64,000 nucleotides of DNA, taken from Opisthocomus hoazin (lineage: Eukaryota > Chordata > Aves > Opisthocomiformes > Opisthocomidae). This document shows positions 37,301 through 49,484 of this stretch, in pieces. Numbering within the stretch: position 1 is the first letter of the stretch; every line of letters begins with the position of its first letter. Position numbers and translations under genes: made by a program. Location: the NCBI RefSeq assembly GCF_030867145.1, contig NC_134428.1, forward strand, positions 19,013,537-19,077,536, in the 5' to 3' direction. The notes under the pieces were generated by a model. It was not told where the DNA came from, searched no databases, and saw only the letters and a program-made list of their open reading frames with translations.

Positions 37301-38684
37301 TCCGTGGCAGAGAGGAGTGTAGGGTTTCAGAGATTGTAAACTATTTCTTCTGCACTGAGAGACTGACTGCAAGGGTAGAGCCCATTAAATATAGCTATGC
37401 TGACAGTATCGCTTCGGAGAGTTCTGTGGGAAAAAATCTGTCTGCACTATGTTGGTACCTCCAGCCAGGCAGAGAGCTGTCTTGATAATTCATTCAGATA
37501 ATGAATAAAATGTGGAATGAATTCCATGCAGGATCAGCGCTCTGTTGATGTGAGAACTGGTTGCAAAACGTACGACAGGATCCTCCTGTGGCTGTTGTTT
37601 TAAGCTTGGCAAATACCGTGGATTGTATATGCTGAAGTCAGGATATTATTAAAATAAACCCCCAAAACCCCAGAGAGTTAAGATATGATGCGGCTTGCTT
37701 TGAGCTCAGGTCCCCTTATCGCTGAGATATGTTGTATGTGAATGCAATTTATATAAGTTCTCTAAGACTGGAACAGCCTGTTATTTCTGCCATACCCAGG
37801 AAAATCAGGAAAGGTATGTAGCAGTAATAAATCAATTATTCCTTACAAATTAGACCAAGATAGCATTGTCTAACAGCAGTCTTCCAGATGGTCGGGATGA
37901 AAGGTGGACTGGTCTAGAGGGGAAGGGAGGATTTCTAGATAACCAGAATAAATGGGATACACTTTAGCGGTAAAACTGAAAAGATCCAGAGGAATGACAC
38001 CTGTGTGTGAAAAAACAGATATCTAAGAGCTTAGGTTATGTCAGTGGGTTGGCAGAGCAGGTTTAAACAAAGACATTTCCTACACATCATCGAGGAGGCA
38101 AATTATTTACAGTGTTGAACTAGAAGTAACCATGGGGATAGGAAATTACAGATTTCTATAAAATCTGGGGTCATGTCTAAATATTAGGGGCAAAATATAC
38201 TTTTCCCTAAGAGAAAAGAAACAGCCAAGGGAGGAATGGAGCGGCTGGGACTAAAGCAGGTGGTAGGAAACCGAGGAAATGGGAGGGCAGCCCCAAAGCC
38301 AGCTGCTCCGCTGTGGAGAAATCAGCTGCCGGCTGCCTCCAACACTGTGGGTCCCTGTGGCTAGGATGAGGATCGAGTGTTTTCACCCACTTGGGCTAAT
38401 TGCCGCTCTGCCATTATGTGCATGGTGGAAAGCATTCCCTTGGCACACAGGGAAGCCTGTGATGTGGCGTGTTTGCATTCACCCAGTAACTCTCCCTCAA
38501 ATGACACAGAACGCCTTCCAGTTATGGCTAGGAGAGATCTGTCCAACACCTCCTCAGACTGCAATCTTCAAAATAGTAATTACAAGAAAATAAAAAGGTT
38601 TTGATCCTGCAAGTCTATTTCAAATGTAACTCCCAGAAGCAGTAGACTTTTCAATTGAGCAAAGCCCATAAGCAAAAAAAACTG
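34323..38684. other. non-coding stretch, no gene recognised
   Basis: Unique AT-rich sequence. It includes a run of 9 T followed by a G6 run near 35968-35987 and a run of 9 G at 36972-36980. The longest frame, 34487-34999 (-, 170 residues), overlaps an open plus frame (34809-35093) and has no recognised domain. Confidence 0.5.
36972..36980. repeat. poly-G tract (9 G)
   Basis: A run of 9 G followed by CGG in otherwise AT-rich DNA. No flanking gene structure. Confidence 0.9.
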
Positions 38685-38721
38685 ATGTTAATTAGTGAGA
38701 AATTAACATTAACTCACTAAT
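38685..38721. repeat. two interleaved perfect inverted repeats
   Basis: ATGTTAATT (38685-38693) is the perfect inverse of AATTAACAT (38701-38709) with a 7-base loop. ATTAGTGAG (38691-38699) is the perfect inverse of CTCACTAAT (38713-38721) with a 13-base loop. The left arms overlap by three bases, so the two hairpins are largely exclusive alternatives. The next 70 bases are very AT-rich (repeated 'aaatatta' words). This may be a decayed palindrome or an unpairing-prone AT patch. Confidence 0.7.
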
Positions 38722-41204
38722 ATCTATATTTTGAAATATTAAAATATGAAATGTCTTAATACTAAAATATTAATATGAAGTATTTTAACATTCTTTTGTT
38801 CCTAATCACAGGAGTAAACTCCTTAACGTTACTGAAGGATATCTATACATCGGTTCCTGAAAAGCAGCACAGTTTGTTGAACAATCTTGATTGTCAGCAA
38901 AACGGGTGATTGCATGAATCCCTCAAAGAGGCAGAGGTTCAGAACCCAGGAAAGCCCCTGACTGCCCACCACGGATGGCCAAGGGGGAGTCCAAGTGGCT
39001 GGATACAGCCTGTGAGGTAGTTTTGTAGGGTCCCTATGACAAGCCAAGCGGATAAAAAGTATTTTTGCAGGTATTTGTCAGCGAGGACTCAGAGGGTCTG
39101 GTGAAGCACCGCACAGATGCCGGGCCCACCACTGAACATCTGGCTGGGAGTAACAGTGGCTCTGGAGTGTAGGAAAGCTGACTCTGATAAACCAAATAAT
39201 CCCTGCTAACACTGTGTAACAGGCGATCGCATCTCTCCCTGCTAACTCCAAGGGGGAATTAGTCACACAGTCGATTTGGGATGAACCTGAAGAAACAGCT
39301 TTTCACTCAGTGGGAAGCAAGAAACATTCAACCTCATTTTGTTCCTACACCTAAAACACTGGTGAAGAAATACATGTTTTACCAGAGGCGTTTTTTCCAG
39401 TGTCTCTCAAATCTCTGCCACTTTCCCAGCGCTCTTAAGACAATTCTTCAACAGAATTCCTCCCTCTGTCACTGGGTTTGCTCAGGTCTCATTGCACTTT
39501 GGCAGCTGCTGAGAGCATGCAGCGCACAGGCTATGTAGCTCATGGGGCATACACTCCAAAGGAACAGGGCAAAGACAGACTTACGTCCCTTCTACTTAAC
39601 ACAGATTCTGGCCTGAATTTTGTCCCGGTGCAACACGGAATATCCCCAGGTTCTGCTATAATTTGATTGCAGCTGCCTCACTGCTGCCTCCAGGATAATG
39701 TGAAGATCAAAATCAGCTGAGGGCTCTCACCAGGTACTCAGGTCTCACTTGGCACTTTGCATACAGTCTGCATCAGTCCCACTGTCCTCATCAAAATGGC
39801 TATTTCCCTCTTTTCAAAGACAGAAAACACCCACATCTGCTATATTTGGATGCTGGACATCTGAAAAAAGAATCACCCATGAAAACAGCCTGAATGAACT
39901 TGCTGAATGGCAAACCACTGCCAGCTAGACTGAATGATTTTTCTTGCAGAGTTGTTTTTGCTATTTTCTCCTCTGAAAGCAACAGAAAAGGATGGGAGAA
40001 AGAGCTGGTTTCTTTTCTCATGCATGTACCCATCATCAACAACTTTATTAAGTCCAAAGAACAGAATCTTTCTTCCCGGTGATGATGCAATAACTGACAA
40101 TCCAAATCCTGCGCGCAATACTCAGAGTTGGCAGGCAGGAAAATGACTTCTGGGTTGTTTTTCTTGTTCTTAAAACTTATAAATTCAACAAAAGTATTTC
40201 AGATGTTATTGCAAGGTAATAAATATGGAACCTCCTTACCTCAGAGTCCAGAAATCTCAGGGAGAGAAGTAGCTAACACAGACACAGTGAAACAGAAACA
40301 TGAATCTCTTTGAGAACAAGGCAAGGGAAAACCAGAGAGCAAGGCAAGCAGATGAGGGATTGTTCTGAGGTCCCATTTTTCAGTGAAGAGGGTGGGTGGT
40401 ACAAGATAAAATCAGGAATTTGACTTCTTAGGACAGATGGATTTGAAAAAATGAAAAAAAAATCTACAGGCCAAACTAAAAATGGTTATCATGGTGAAGT
40501 TATGGGTTGTTTCATCCTGCCAAAGAAAATAGCTTGCATCCTGAAGCAGTAAAGGTTACATGCATGGAAAATGGATCTATCCCTAAGGACTAACTAATAT
40601 ACTGCAATTATTATTATAATTTTTTCAGAAAGCTTTGAGAAAACCAGGGGACACTGAGTTACTTAGTCTGACTACGTCTACAAAAGTCTTAAGAGAAGAT
40701 GTTCCAGCCTAGAATTCTTTTCATATTCCTAGCCTGGCTAAAATCAGCTAACGCTGTTTGAGGAGTGAAGGCAGTATTACTTCAGCAATTAACAAGAACT
40801 GTTTTGGATTACTGATACGCTAAAAATGCTTTGAATTTCAATAACATTGAAGTTATTTCTTAATACAGCTCATGCCACTTCCACAGGTGATCTACCCAAG
40901 TAAAATGCAATCACTTCTGGAATTTCTGCTAAGTACAGGTACTACAGGGAAAAAACCCCACACTTCTGACAAGGCTGTATCAATCTCCACTTATCTGCTG
41001 TTTTGCTAAGACTGCCAAGGTATTCTGAAAGGCACAGACTCCAGCCTTGCACTTACACTTAATGCAGCCTTTCTGCAGGGTTTGCTGCATGATTAGTTAT
41101 ATTATTATAGCTTTATAATAGTTAATATATAAGAATATTGCTTCTTTTTGGAGCAATCTGCATGATCGCAAGAGAGTGTAAATTCCCCAGTGCCCCATTT
41201 TTCT
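38722..41204. other. non-coding stretch, no gene recognised
   Basis: Begins with a very AT-rich patch (38722-38795), then ordinary unique sequence. A segment near 39605-39640 (TTCTGGCCTGAATTTTG) has repeat-like words but no clear partner arm. Open frames in 39800-40146 overlap on both strands and show no domain. Confidence 0.5.
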
Positions 41205-41400
41205 TAAAGGAGAAGTGTAGCCTAATGGTTAGAGGAAAGGATGGGACACCAGGATCTCCTGGGCTTCTTTCCCAGCTGTGCAAACTATTTAAGGACAGCT
41301 TCTCTTCCACAGAAATCAATGAGACTCTGTACTGAACTTTCCTGGGAACACGATAAAATCCTTAATCTCTCTTTGCCTTCCTACCCTATCCTGCAACATA
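41205..41400 (+). mobile_element. MIR-like SINE, worn
   Basis: The head reads AGTGTAGCCTAATGGTTAGAG, then GACACCAGGATCTCCTGGG and TTTCCCAGCTGTGC. These match the order of the MIR head ('agtgtggcctagtggttagagcac...ggagacctgggttctattcccagctctgc'). The second part (CTTAATCTCTCTTTGCC) fits the CORE segment 'cttaacctctctgtgcctcag'. About 60 bases between them do not fit, so an insertion or heavy drift is likely. The overlapping short open frames are not genes. Confidence 0.6.
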
Positions 41401-41955
41401 TCCAGCACACTAGCTCAGCCAGTCCAGCAAAGCCCTTAAGCAGATGCATGTTCAGTGCAGCATTGCTGCAGCCAAAGCCAGTGCTCGCCATAAGCGTGTC
41501 TCTAAGCACGCGGCCATTTCCAGAGCCAGGAATGAGTAGGGGGCAATTATACTCATCTACCTCTGAAGGATGTTTCAAACATTAAGTAATAGGATTCTTG
41601 GAAACTGGGCACAGGATGCAACAGAATGGGATTATCATTTCTATCCCTATTCTTAATACCTATTAATGGAAATAGCTGATAGAGTATCTATAGCTATGCA
41701 TATACAACATCTCTCCCATCCTGTCAAGGCAGAGCATTATCTGGTAAAGAAGCAGTGGTTTCAGGTTTGAGGGGGAACCAGTAAAAGGAAAAACTGTTTA
41801 TAACACATTAAACAGATACTGTTTGGAGGTTTACACTATGATTCTCCCCAGGGAAGCCAGAACCTACCTACAAGGTGTGTTGAGTTTGTTCCTCATTCCT
41901 TCTTTCTTTTTTTTTTAAACTTCTTTTGAAATTACTGAGTGCAGAGCATACCTTG
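41401..41955. other. non-coding stretch upstream of TATA block
   Basis: No gene or repeat recognised. It ends in a pyrimidine tract (41900-41925) before the promoter-like or LTR-like block that starts at 41956. Confidence 0.45.
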
Positions 41956-42310
41956 CCCCGGGGGAACATATTGCTGAGCTGTTACTCACACTATAAAAGC
42001 GTGCCACTTCTCCCTCCTCCCTTTCTTTGAGGCCCCATTTTGAGGTGAGGAAAGGGCTGACTAGCCAAACCATCAGACCCCGAGGCTTATCTGCCCTGGG
42101 GCATGCTGGGGGATGCTTTGGGGGGCTCAGCCTTGGTGCCTGGCTCTGGGGAGCTCATTTTGGCTGGGAATGTTCCAGCCTGGGATCATGCTGGGCTTCA
42201 AGAGCATGGTCTGGAGGTCTGGTGTATCTATCTCCCAAAGTTGTTCTACTTTGGCAGCTGGGATTGGCTTAAGGGGCTTGCTTTGGAGGGAAGAGTCTCC
42301 CATTAAAGAC
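41956..42310 (+). promoter_or_regulatory. promoter-like block: GC palindrome, TATAAAAG, donor-like site; possible solo LTR
   Basis: CCCCGGGG at 41956-41963 lies 29 bases before a perfect TATAAAAG (41992-41999). A pyrimidine-rich CTCCCTCCTCCCTTTC follows, and GAG/GTGAGG (break at 42044/42045) resembles a 5' splice donor. ATTAAA, a common variant poly-A signal, sits at 42302-42307, about 300 bases after the TATA box. TATA plus a short R-like region and a poly-A signal would also fit a solo retroviral LTR, but the TG...CA ends and target duplication were not identified. The two readings cannot be separated by eye. Confidence 0.28.
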
Positions 42311-45300
42311 TGTTGTTTCTCTCTCCTAAATGACTGGCTTTAGACAGGTTGGGAATTAGGAGGGGGGAAAAAAGGGAGTGTCCTCTGAAATTTAAAGCTA
42401 AACCCCCTCACTCCCTGTCTCAGTGGACTCTGCCCCTCTTCTGTTTGCTTTTCCCTCGGCGTCCGACGGAGGTTGGCCCACAGCTGAGACCAACACAGGG
42501 TCACATCGATGCCCAAGTGTCAGCAGTCTCAGGCACCTTCCCCTTCCCCTTCAGTGCAGCAGGCAGCCGAGGCACCTCATAGGTCTCTGGGCTGCAAGAA
42601 AAAGGAGAAATTCTTTAGAGCTTATAAACTTCACTGAGTTCATGCATCCCCATGAACCTGCAGCCTTCAGCTCCCTAACACACTGCAACCCAAGCTATGT
42701 GAATGAGGAGAAAATCATCAACGTAGTTAGCAACCTGCCATGAAATTCACTGGTTAAATTACTGGATAAATATTTGAGTGGATCTAGCTGACAGGGATGT
42801 CATGCTTGCAGTCTTAAAATAGGAAGGTAATGGGAAATGAGGGAGAAATGAGCCAAGAAACAGGAACAGGAATGTGATTTCTGGTAATACAGCTCATGTT
42901 CATCAGTGCCTTTTTAGCAATACAGAGGATGTGTGTGGTGAAACTGAGAGCAAGGCACCGTCATTAAAACAAACTGAGAGAAATTGCAGCTATGAAGAAA
43001 CAGAGCATTAAGCAGCAGTTCTCCGGGAATATGGCTGGTGAACGAATTTATGGGGATTTACATCAGCTGAACCTGGCAGGTAGTTTTTAACGTGCTTGCA
43101 AGAAGCAGACATAGCTATTTCCAGTAAAACCTTGGGAAGCTGTGGCGGGTGTGGGCTCGCTGGAGAGGCATGATGCTCACATCGGCCTCTGACAGTGCTC
43201 GAGTTGTGGCTCCATGTTGGCTCCTCTACCTGCCACCTCCACGAGGGTTTGTTCCCTCTGCAGCCTGAGGACCCTGCGTTTAATACAAAAGATGAAAGGA
43301 AAAGGTCGTTCTGTTGTACAAATGCGTCAGGCCAGCCCACAGCAGCCAGCAAGATTCTGCTCATGAGCTGTCGAAACAAGCACACATGCGACTCTGAGCA
43401 GCGTCAGCGAGGGCAGGATTAGGCATCACCACATCCATCAGGACAAGCTTGTGAAGGTCTCTAAGGATCATATTTGTGTCATTCAGAGTAAATAGTCTGG
43501 CAAATAACATCTAATTAATTTTTTACTGATTTTGCAAAAGTTTCCCCTTTCCTCAACACGGCATTGACTGGCCCTGCATAACATTTGGCATTGGCCCATG
43601 TGGTGTACGCAGTCACTTTGCTCCTTGATGTTACCTCATCAAAGAGCAGCTGAAAATGACATTTCCAGCCAGACGGTTTTCAAGAGTGGCCGGTGAACTC
43701 GCTCTGCCCTGTGGCCTCCAACTCGTGATTAGATAGGTTTCCTGTATGTCAATTCAGCTACAGATCGGTGATAAATTTAAGATTGCGACATGTGGACCAG
43801 AAAAAAAAAATAAAATCATGACAGGCTATTTTTGGTTTCAAAAGAAACTCCTCTCACTAGGTCTCTTCAAGCCCTCACCTTCATGTACAGCTGCAGTGGA
43901 TAAGGAAAACAGGATGCAGGGTTGTAGTGTTGGAGGAATCCAGTGTAAATTAAAGGAGACAAGCTGGTCCCTGTGTGTTGCCTTGGTTAGACCTCAACCT
44001 TTGAGCAAGGTGAGCAGTTGTCGCTTACTGGTGACTCTCCCAGTAACAGCATTGCACAGCTGCCAGAGCATTTATACTGGGCCATAGCCGCGTCTCACTT
44101 TTTCCTCCCACTGTGTCACCTCCTTCCCTTGTGCTGACAAGTGATTTAGACAGCCTGCCCTGCTGGCCCTGCATTTGAAATGTAAATCAAACACATGGGA
44201 CATAAAGCTGGGTTTCAAAGTTGACTATTAACTAGGGCGGAAGGGGTGGCGTAGCAAAAACAAACAGTTCCAAGTTCAAGTCTGAAACCATAAGAGCCGG
44301 CTGAAAAACCTTCCTCCTCTTCCATCGCCAGCCAGCGTGCGGGTGAGCACTTCTCCTGGGGCAGAACGTATATAGTGGTTCCCCAATTTCCTAACCCAGG
44401 TGCTCGGACTTCAAATCAAGTCTGACAACGGACTTCAAAGGGAGGAGGATGCTGGGGTGCGACTGCTGGCCTCACACATTAGTGTGCTGTGGCCTTAGTC
44501 AAGGGTTTCTTGTAGTTCTTGATGTCCTGAAAGCTTTTAACGTTGAGCTCTGCAGTGTGCTTGATTCAATATCTAACATCCCAGAAGGCTAAATTAACGG
44601 TCTCTGGTATGGAGAATAGGGTGTTTAAAAGCAGCATTTACTCAGCTTCCCCCAGGAGAGCTAATGACCAGCCACACCTCACAAGATGTAGGGGTGCCCT
44701 AAACCTGGAGGCCCCTTTTGCTGTCCTAATGCTTTCAAAACCAGTGGAAGTTTTGCCCAAAAAAAGTACCAGAGGACCAAAGCAAATCGGCAGGAACACA
44801 ATTTTTACCAAGCAGGGATGTACCTCTACTGTTACAGAATGTAGTTTAGTATTTCTTTACCTGTCACCCCAAATAGTTCTGGGGGAAAAAAACAACATCT
44901 CCTATTTTCTTTGAAATAATTTCTAGCATGATTTAGACAATTTATCTCTGATAATTCTATAGCGACACTCTCACCATTAAGGTCTGACTTGGAAATCAGA
45001 GACATGAGTAACTGAAAATGCTGAGAGGTTTGAGTCAGCTCTGCTAAGCCCACCCACTCAGGTACGTAGCAGTTTCCCAGGCTTGGCCAGGTGAGCAGCA
45101 AATCCTGCCTGGATATGAAGGGAGATATCATTGTTCTCAAGGACAATCCAACAGGAAAGAAAATCCTCACCTTAATCTGAATTCCTGAAAGCCGTATTTT
45201 TAATTCAAATTTTCTGCCGGTGAGAGCTGGTGAGAAGAGCAGCTGTGAGAAGCGCCATCCTCCAGTGAGTAGCCGTGGTCCAGCGGTGCTGGGCACCAGG

Positions 45301-45379
45301 CTGGCCGAGCAGGGGACGGCTCGAGCCTTCAAACACCTTGCTCTGATAAATGGGTCATGGCCCCTGGTAAACAGGGGTG
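42311..45379. other. non-coding stretch, no gene recognised
   Basis: No gene recognised. The longest frame, 44832-45533 (-, 233 residues), runs through the MIR-like fragment at 45380-45482 and has no domain, so it is treated as chance. 43008-43422 is open on both strands without family features. Confidence 0.5.
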
Positions 45380-45482
45380 TCCTGGGACTCCAGGGAGCAC
45401 CTCTGACTGTCAACCAGGGCACCCTTGGACACATCATTGCATCTTTCCACACCTCAGCTTCCTTATCTGTGGAGTAACAACA
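45380..45482 (+). mobile_element. MIR-like SINE fragment (CORE segment)
   Basis: CCTTGGACACATCATTGCAT followed by CACACCTCAGCTTCCTTATCTG follows the MIR CORE layout 'ccttgggcaagtcacttaacctctctgtgcctcagtttcctcatctgtaaaatgg'. Upstream, CCTGGGACTCCAGGGAGCACC may be the remains of the tRNA-like head. Because this lies inside the open minus frame 44832-45533, it argues against that frame being a gene. Confidence 0.6.
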
Positions 45483-48400
45483 CTTTACCGCTTTTGAAAA
45501 TCGATTTTGGGGAGGGAAGCAACACCGTGGCACTGCTGAGCGATATTTCCCCGTAGGCTCATTTCTGTATTCCTGTCCACAACACCGTCAACAACGGGAA
45601 GGGCTCCGCTGGTGTATGTGTGTGCACAGGCGGCTTTTCCATCTTGGGGATCAGCTCCACCCCGGTGCTCTCTGAAGGCAGAAAGCACTAAGTGCAATTT
45701 CACACGAGCCGCCAACCAACATATCTGTTAGTAACATTCCTCTGTTGATAGCCTGGACCGTTTTCAAACAGGCTTTGTCATCTCCTCCAATCTGGGAAAG
45801 CATTGTCTGAAACCATATAGGATTATAATTATGTAGTAGTCTTCCTGTAAATAAAGTGTTGTCGTAGTGAAGTAAACTGCTCTGCTCCCCCTTAGGCTGC
45901 GTCGCAGAGCAAGTTGAAAGCAATTTGCTAGAGTAGCAGTGAGGATACCGTTGCATGCTCTTCATTTCCATTAAACGACTGGATCTAACTCTCTTTTATT
46001 TTTAGGCTAACCATGCTGAGCTTTAAAATTGCCTTGATTATAATGTAGCTTTTAAATGATTTGTCGTGGCTGATCGTTTTGCATATGAAAGTCGCTGCTA
46101 GCTGATTAGGAAAAAAAAATCCACCATTGCTTCTTCTATTGCTTAGAAAACTGCAGTCCTCAATCTGCAGCTTGGAAAGTGTGTTGCCATGGAAATGATG
46201 CTTATGCTGTCGTAAATAAAAGTATTCTAGGGTCGCCAGGGTCTGCGGCATAAACAGGGGCACGAATACTGTCTGGAAAAGTGCCAGAGTGGTTTAAACA
46301 TATAGGAAGATAATTTCAATGGTATTTCACTTTCACTGTTATCATCAGAAGGACTGATGAAGGTTAACATGTAGCTGTAACCTTGACACAAAAACAGAGC
46401 AGAAAAAGTCTTAGCTATTGACATTAATAACAGAGTAGAGAAAACAACATCGTAGCCCTCCTGACCAGTATTTCCCTGCTCAATCAGATCAGTGTTCCTC
46501 TTCCATTGTATTTCTCACACACTCAACAGTGAAATCTAATTCTATGTTCATTCAGGGACAGTTTTACTGAATTCATGAGCACAGCACATGAGAGCTTAGG
46601 AAAACCAGTTGCTGCTGTATCGTGGACTACAGGCTCGCACAGCAAATCTTCCCTCATTCCCCAGCTACATCCCACTCACAGCCCAGGAGCAACCATGGGA
46701 AACTGGCCTTTCCTTGGAGGGGAAGTGCTTTTGAACAAGCACCCGGCCAAGGGAAGGAGCACCTGTGCCTTTCGCTGCTTCTTTGTGAGGGCGATGTGAA
46801 ACGACTCCACGTGGGACCGAGAGACAGCACTGACACTGCTTCCAAGGAGAAATGCAGAGGTCGGTGACAGACAGGGTTTGGGATGCCTCCGTTGGTGTGA
46901 GTCCTCAGGAGCAAAGCAGGCAGCTACTGTTTCTGGGGGGTTCTTAATTGTTCAATGGACTGCTCAATGGCATTAAATGGGCCATACCATGAAGCTGCCT
47001 TGGGCAGTATCAGAGCAAGGATACATGCTTTTCTCTTTGTATTTTTAATACCCACACAAGCATCTAGAGCACAGGCAGTCACTTTAAATAATGCTACAGG
47101 GATTGCAAATGCCACAGCTTGCTTATTTACTTACTGTGTCTTAGTCTGCCCAAAATGTGGAAATAATGTTTCCAGAGATGCTGGAATTCATGTGCCTGTT
47201 GAGGATCCTGGCTCCTGTCCTGGATGATATTGCATATTCAAGAGATGATTCACTCACTCCTGAGAGGGAGGAAGGACTGTACCAGCTGTACCACCTCTCC
47301 GTCGCTGACTGACAGCGCTGGGATGTTTCCACAAGGAAGCCTCGTGCCTCCAGGTTAAGCCAGCAGTTATGGAACAAACAAAAGAGAAGTGAAATGGAGA
47401 GATGATTCACGGGGAGAGAAAACAAAAGAGAATTGGAAAGGTGACGCCGAGCCAGACTGACAACAAAATTTTCATGTCTCGGCCCAAAATATGCAGACAG
47501 GATTCTGCTTTTCTTTCATGCGTAAATTAACAATGTCCTTTGCCATCTGCAGGGGAGGATCCAGGAGGGAACAGCTCAGCTTTCAGGGCTTTGCCACCCC
47601 ACTCCTGCAAAAGGGTGGCCAAACTCACATCCAGCAGCACTCCGTTAAACACAAGTTAGACCCAGCCCCAACACCCTTGACTGCTCCGCAAAGTGACTTC
47701 AAAGTTCAAGAAATGAGTTTTCCCTTTTGCGCTCCGGTTTTTTAAAAAGAAATCATCCCTGCTGGGACAGGAACCGTGTGGGATACAGGGCTGATACCAC
47801 ACGCATTACACACCTCGCCAGACATCTATCACAGAAGGGCTGGCCGAGGCTTTGAAGGCAGCTGACGGCTCCCAGCTGGCTGGGGGCTCGCTTGCATGGC
47901 CTCTGTGGCTTGTTACTGGGAATAAGGTGAAAAAGCTGGGCTCAAAGGTTGCCCACAATGACCAAGAGAGAAAAAATTCCTCCTGCCACTCCTGTGCTAA
48001 TCAAAGGGGTGTGGGGAGGAAGTTTCGATCGCTTGTGTCCCACATTGCCAAACAGAAAAACATATATATATATATACACACATATATATTAATTACACAG
48101 CCAATTCCTGTATTAAGGAAGAAGCCTCCATGCTATCAGTCTTGAAATTAATCTTGCCTTTGGTATATGGAAACCAAGCCAGACAGTCGAAGCTCCCTTG
48201 AAACGTCTTTCAAACACACCTGAACTGTTTACTCCGAGCTTTTACTGCTGGCAGTACCTGGGACATCGCCTGAGAGATTTCCTACAGTTTGTGATCTTAG
48301 CAGGTCAAAGTTTCCAAAGGTGGGGAGAAGAGAGGCAATCCCTTCCCTGACTGTACGAAAGGTATGTGCCTCTGAGCTACTAATTTAGAACCAATGAATC

Positions 48401-49040
48401 AGAAATAAGTAACATAAAAACCATCTAACGTTTGTGTTTACAGAGCACCTCCTCTAAGCAGACAAAAGCGTGTGTCAACAGGGAAACGGCCACGGAGAGC
48501 CTGCGTGGCAAGCGGCTCGGCGTATTTAAACAGCTTTTGCAAAGATGTTAACATGTTGCTAGGGAAGCAAGAGCCCGGCACGCATACAGGTGCCCTCCTG
48601 CACCGAGACCCGCCATCCGTACAATGGGAAAACGGAGCTGCCCCTGCGCTCGCAGCTTTTTGTTTTCATCTTTGCAGCTTAAAAAAGGCAGTTCGTCCAG
48701 CAGCTGATTAATGGTCCTTCTGCAGAAACTGCATTTTGTGCATATTTAAAAATCTTGCGGTAGATAACACTTTGAACTAAAACATAATAGGTTCATTTTT
48801 TTTTCCTGATAGCATCTGGCATCCACAAGTTTTAAAACCTCGTTTTTTAAAAGATCCTTTTCTAGCTCGAACAAAGGTGACCAGGCGCGCGTGTGCGTGC
48901 ATTGCCCTGCGCACATGTGGCTGGTGGATGCTGTGGGCACATCGCTAGAGCAGCTCTCGGCCACACCGACACGTCTCAGACCACGGGCAGAGACATCCCA
49001 GTCCGGCACCAAGAGGACCTCCTGGGTTGAGAGTAAACTG
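45483..49040. other. non-coding stretch with rising GC/CpG, no gene recognised
   Basis: No gene recognised. CpG becomes more frequent at 48470-48660 and 48880-48980 (for example GGCGCGCGTGTGCGTGC near 48883-48900). Open frames (45651-45971 -, 46955-47227 +, 47141-47425 -, 48746-49012 -) lack domains and overlap each other. A TA-rich microsatellite lies at 48061-48090. Confidence 0.5.
48061..48090. repeat. TA/CA microsatellite
   Basis: An alternating purine-pyrimidine run of about 30 bases made of (AT)n, then (AC)n, then (AT)n, after a short A run. It is likely length-polymorphic. It causes the Ile/Tyr repeat in the overlapping frame 47852-48145, which is not a gene. Confidence 0.85.
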
Positions 49041-49484
49041 AAAGGCTACAAAAGGGCTACAAAGATGAGGAGGGGACTGGAGCATCTCTCCTAAGAGGAA
49101 ACGCTGAGGGAGCTGGGCTTGTTCAGCCTGAAGAAGAGAAGGCTGAGAGGGGACCTTAGAAATGCTTACAAATATCTGAAGGGTGGGTGTCAGGAGGATG
49201 GGGCCAGACTCTTTTCAGTGGTGCCCAGTGACAGGACAAGGGGCAACGGGCACAAACTGAAGCTTAGGAAGTTCCAGCTGAACATGAGGAAGAATTTCTT
49301 CACTCTGAGGGTGATGGAGCGCTGGAACAGGCTGCCCAGGGAGGTTGTGGAGTCTCCTTCTCTGGAGATATTCAAGACACGCCTGGACGAGGTCCTGTGC
49401 AGCCTGCTCTGGGTGACCCTGCTTCGGCAGGGGCTTGGACTGGATGACCCACAGAGGTCCCTTCCAACCCCTAACAGTCTGTAA
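49041..49484 (+). mobile_element. CR1 LINE, 5'-truncated 3' end
   Basis: From about 49041 the sequence follows CR1: CTACAAAGATGAGGAGGGGA, GAGGGAGCTGGGCTTGTTC, AGAGAAGGCTGAGAGGGGAC, through the ORF2 end and the 3' UTR to GGTCCCTTCCAACCCC. The 3' end reads AACAGTCTGTAAAT and has lost the ATTCTGTG octamers seen at 22842. It matches the copy at 22842-23163 closely but in the opposite orientation and is about 120 bases longer. Retention over 440 bases suggests a moderately young bird insertion. Confidence 0.95.
49119..49484 (+). pseudogene. CR1 ORF2 C-terminal remnant, stop codon lost
   Basis: The plus frame reads the C-terminal part of CR1 ORF2: [10 protein letters not shown] near residues 4-13, then [12 protein letters not shown], and [20 protein letters not shown] near residues 74-93. 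At 49410-49412 TGG replaces the TAG stop present in the copy at 22929, so translation would run on through the 3' UTR to 49484. Endonuclease and reverse transcriptase domains are absent, so the fragment cannot transpose on its own. The true CR1 frame begins upstream of the first ATG, so this start has no meaning. Confidence 0.85.

Noticed and set aside
42041..42050. Splice-donor-like GAG/GTGAGG taken as proof of a first exon
   Set aside because: Such words are frequent by chance, and no matching acceptor plus coding exon was recognised downstream. Kept only as part of the 41956-42310 entry.
44832..45533. 233-residue minus-strand open frame, the second longest in coding potential by length
   Set aside because: It runs through a MIR-like SINE fragment (45380-45482), has no domain, and an open plus frame lies within it.
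48061..48090. TA-rich run considered as a TATA promoter
   Set aside because: It is an alternating microsatellite, with no initiator, GC box or downstream exon.
48585..48640. Possible MIR piece (CCATCCGTACAATGGGAAAA)
   Set aside because: Only about 20 bases resemble the MIR 'catctgtaaaatgggg' block, and flanking order does not fit.
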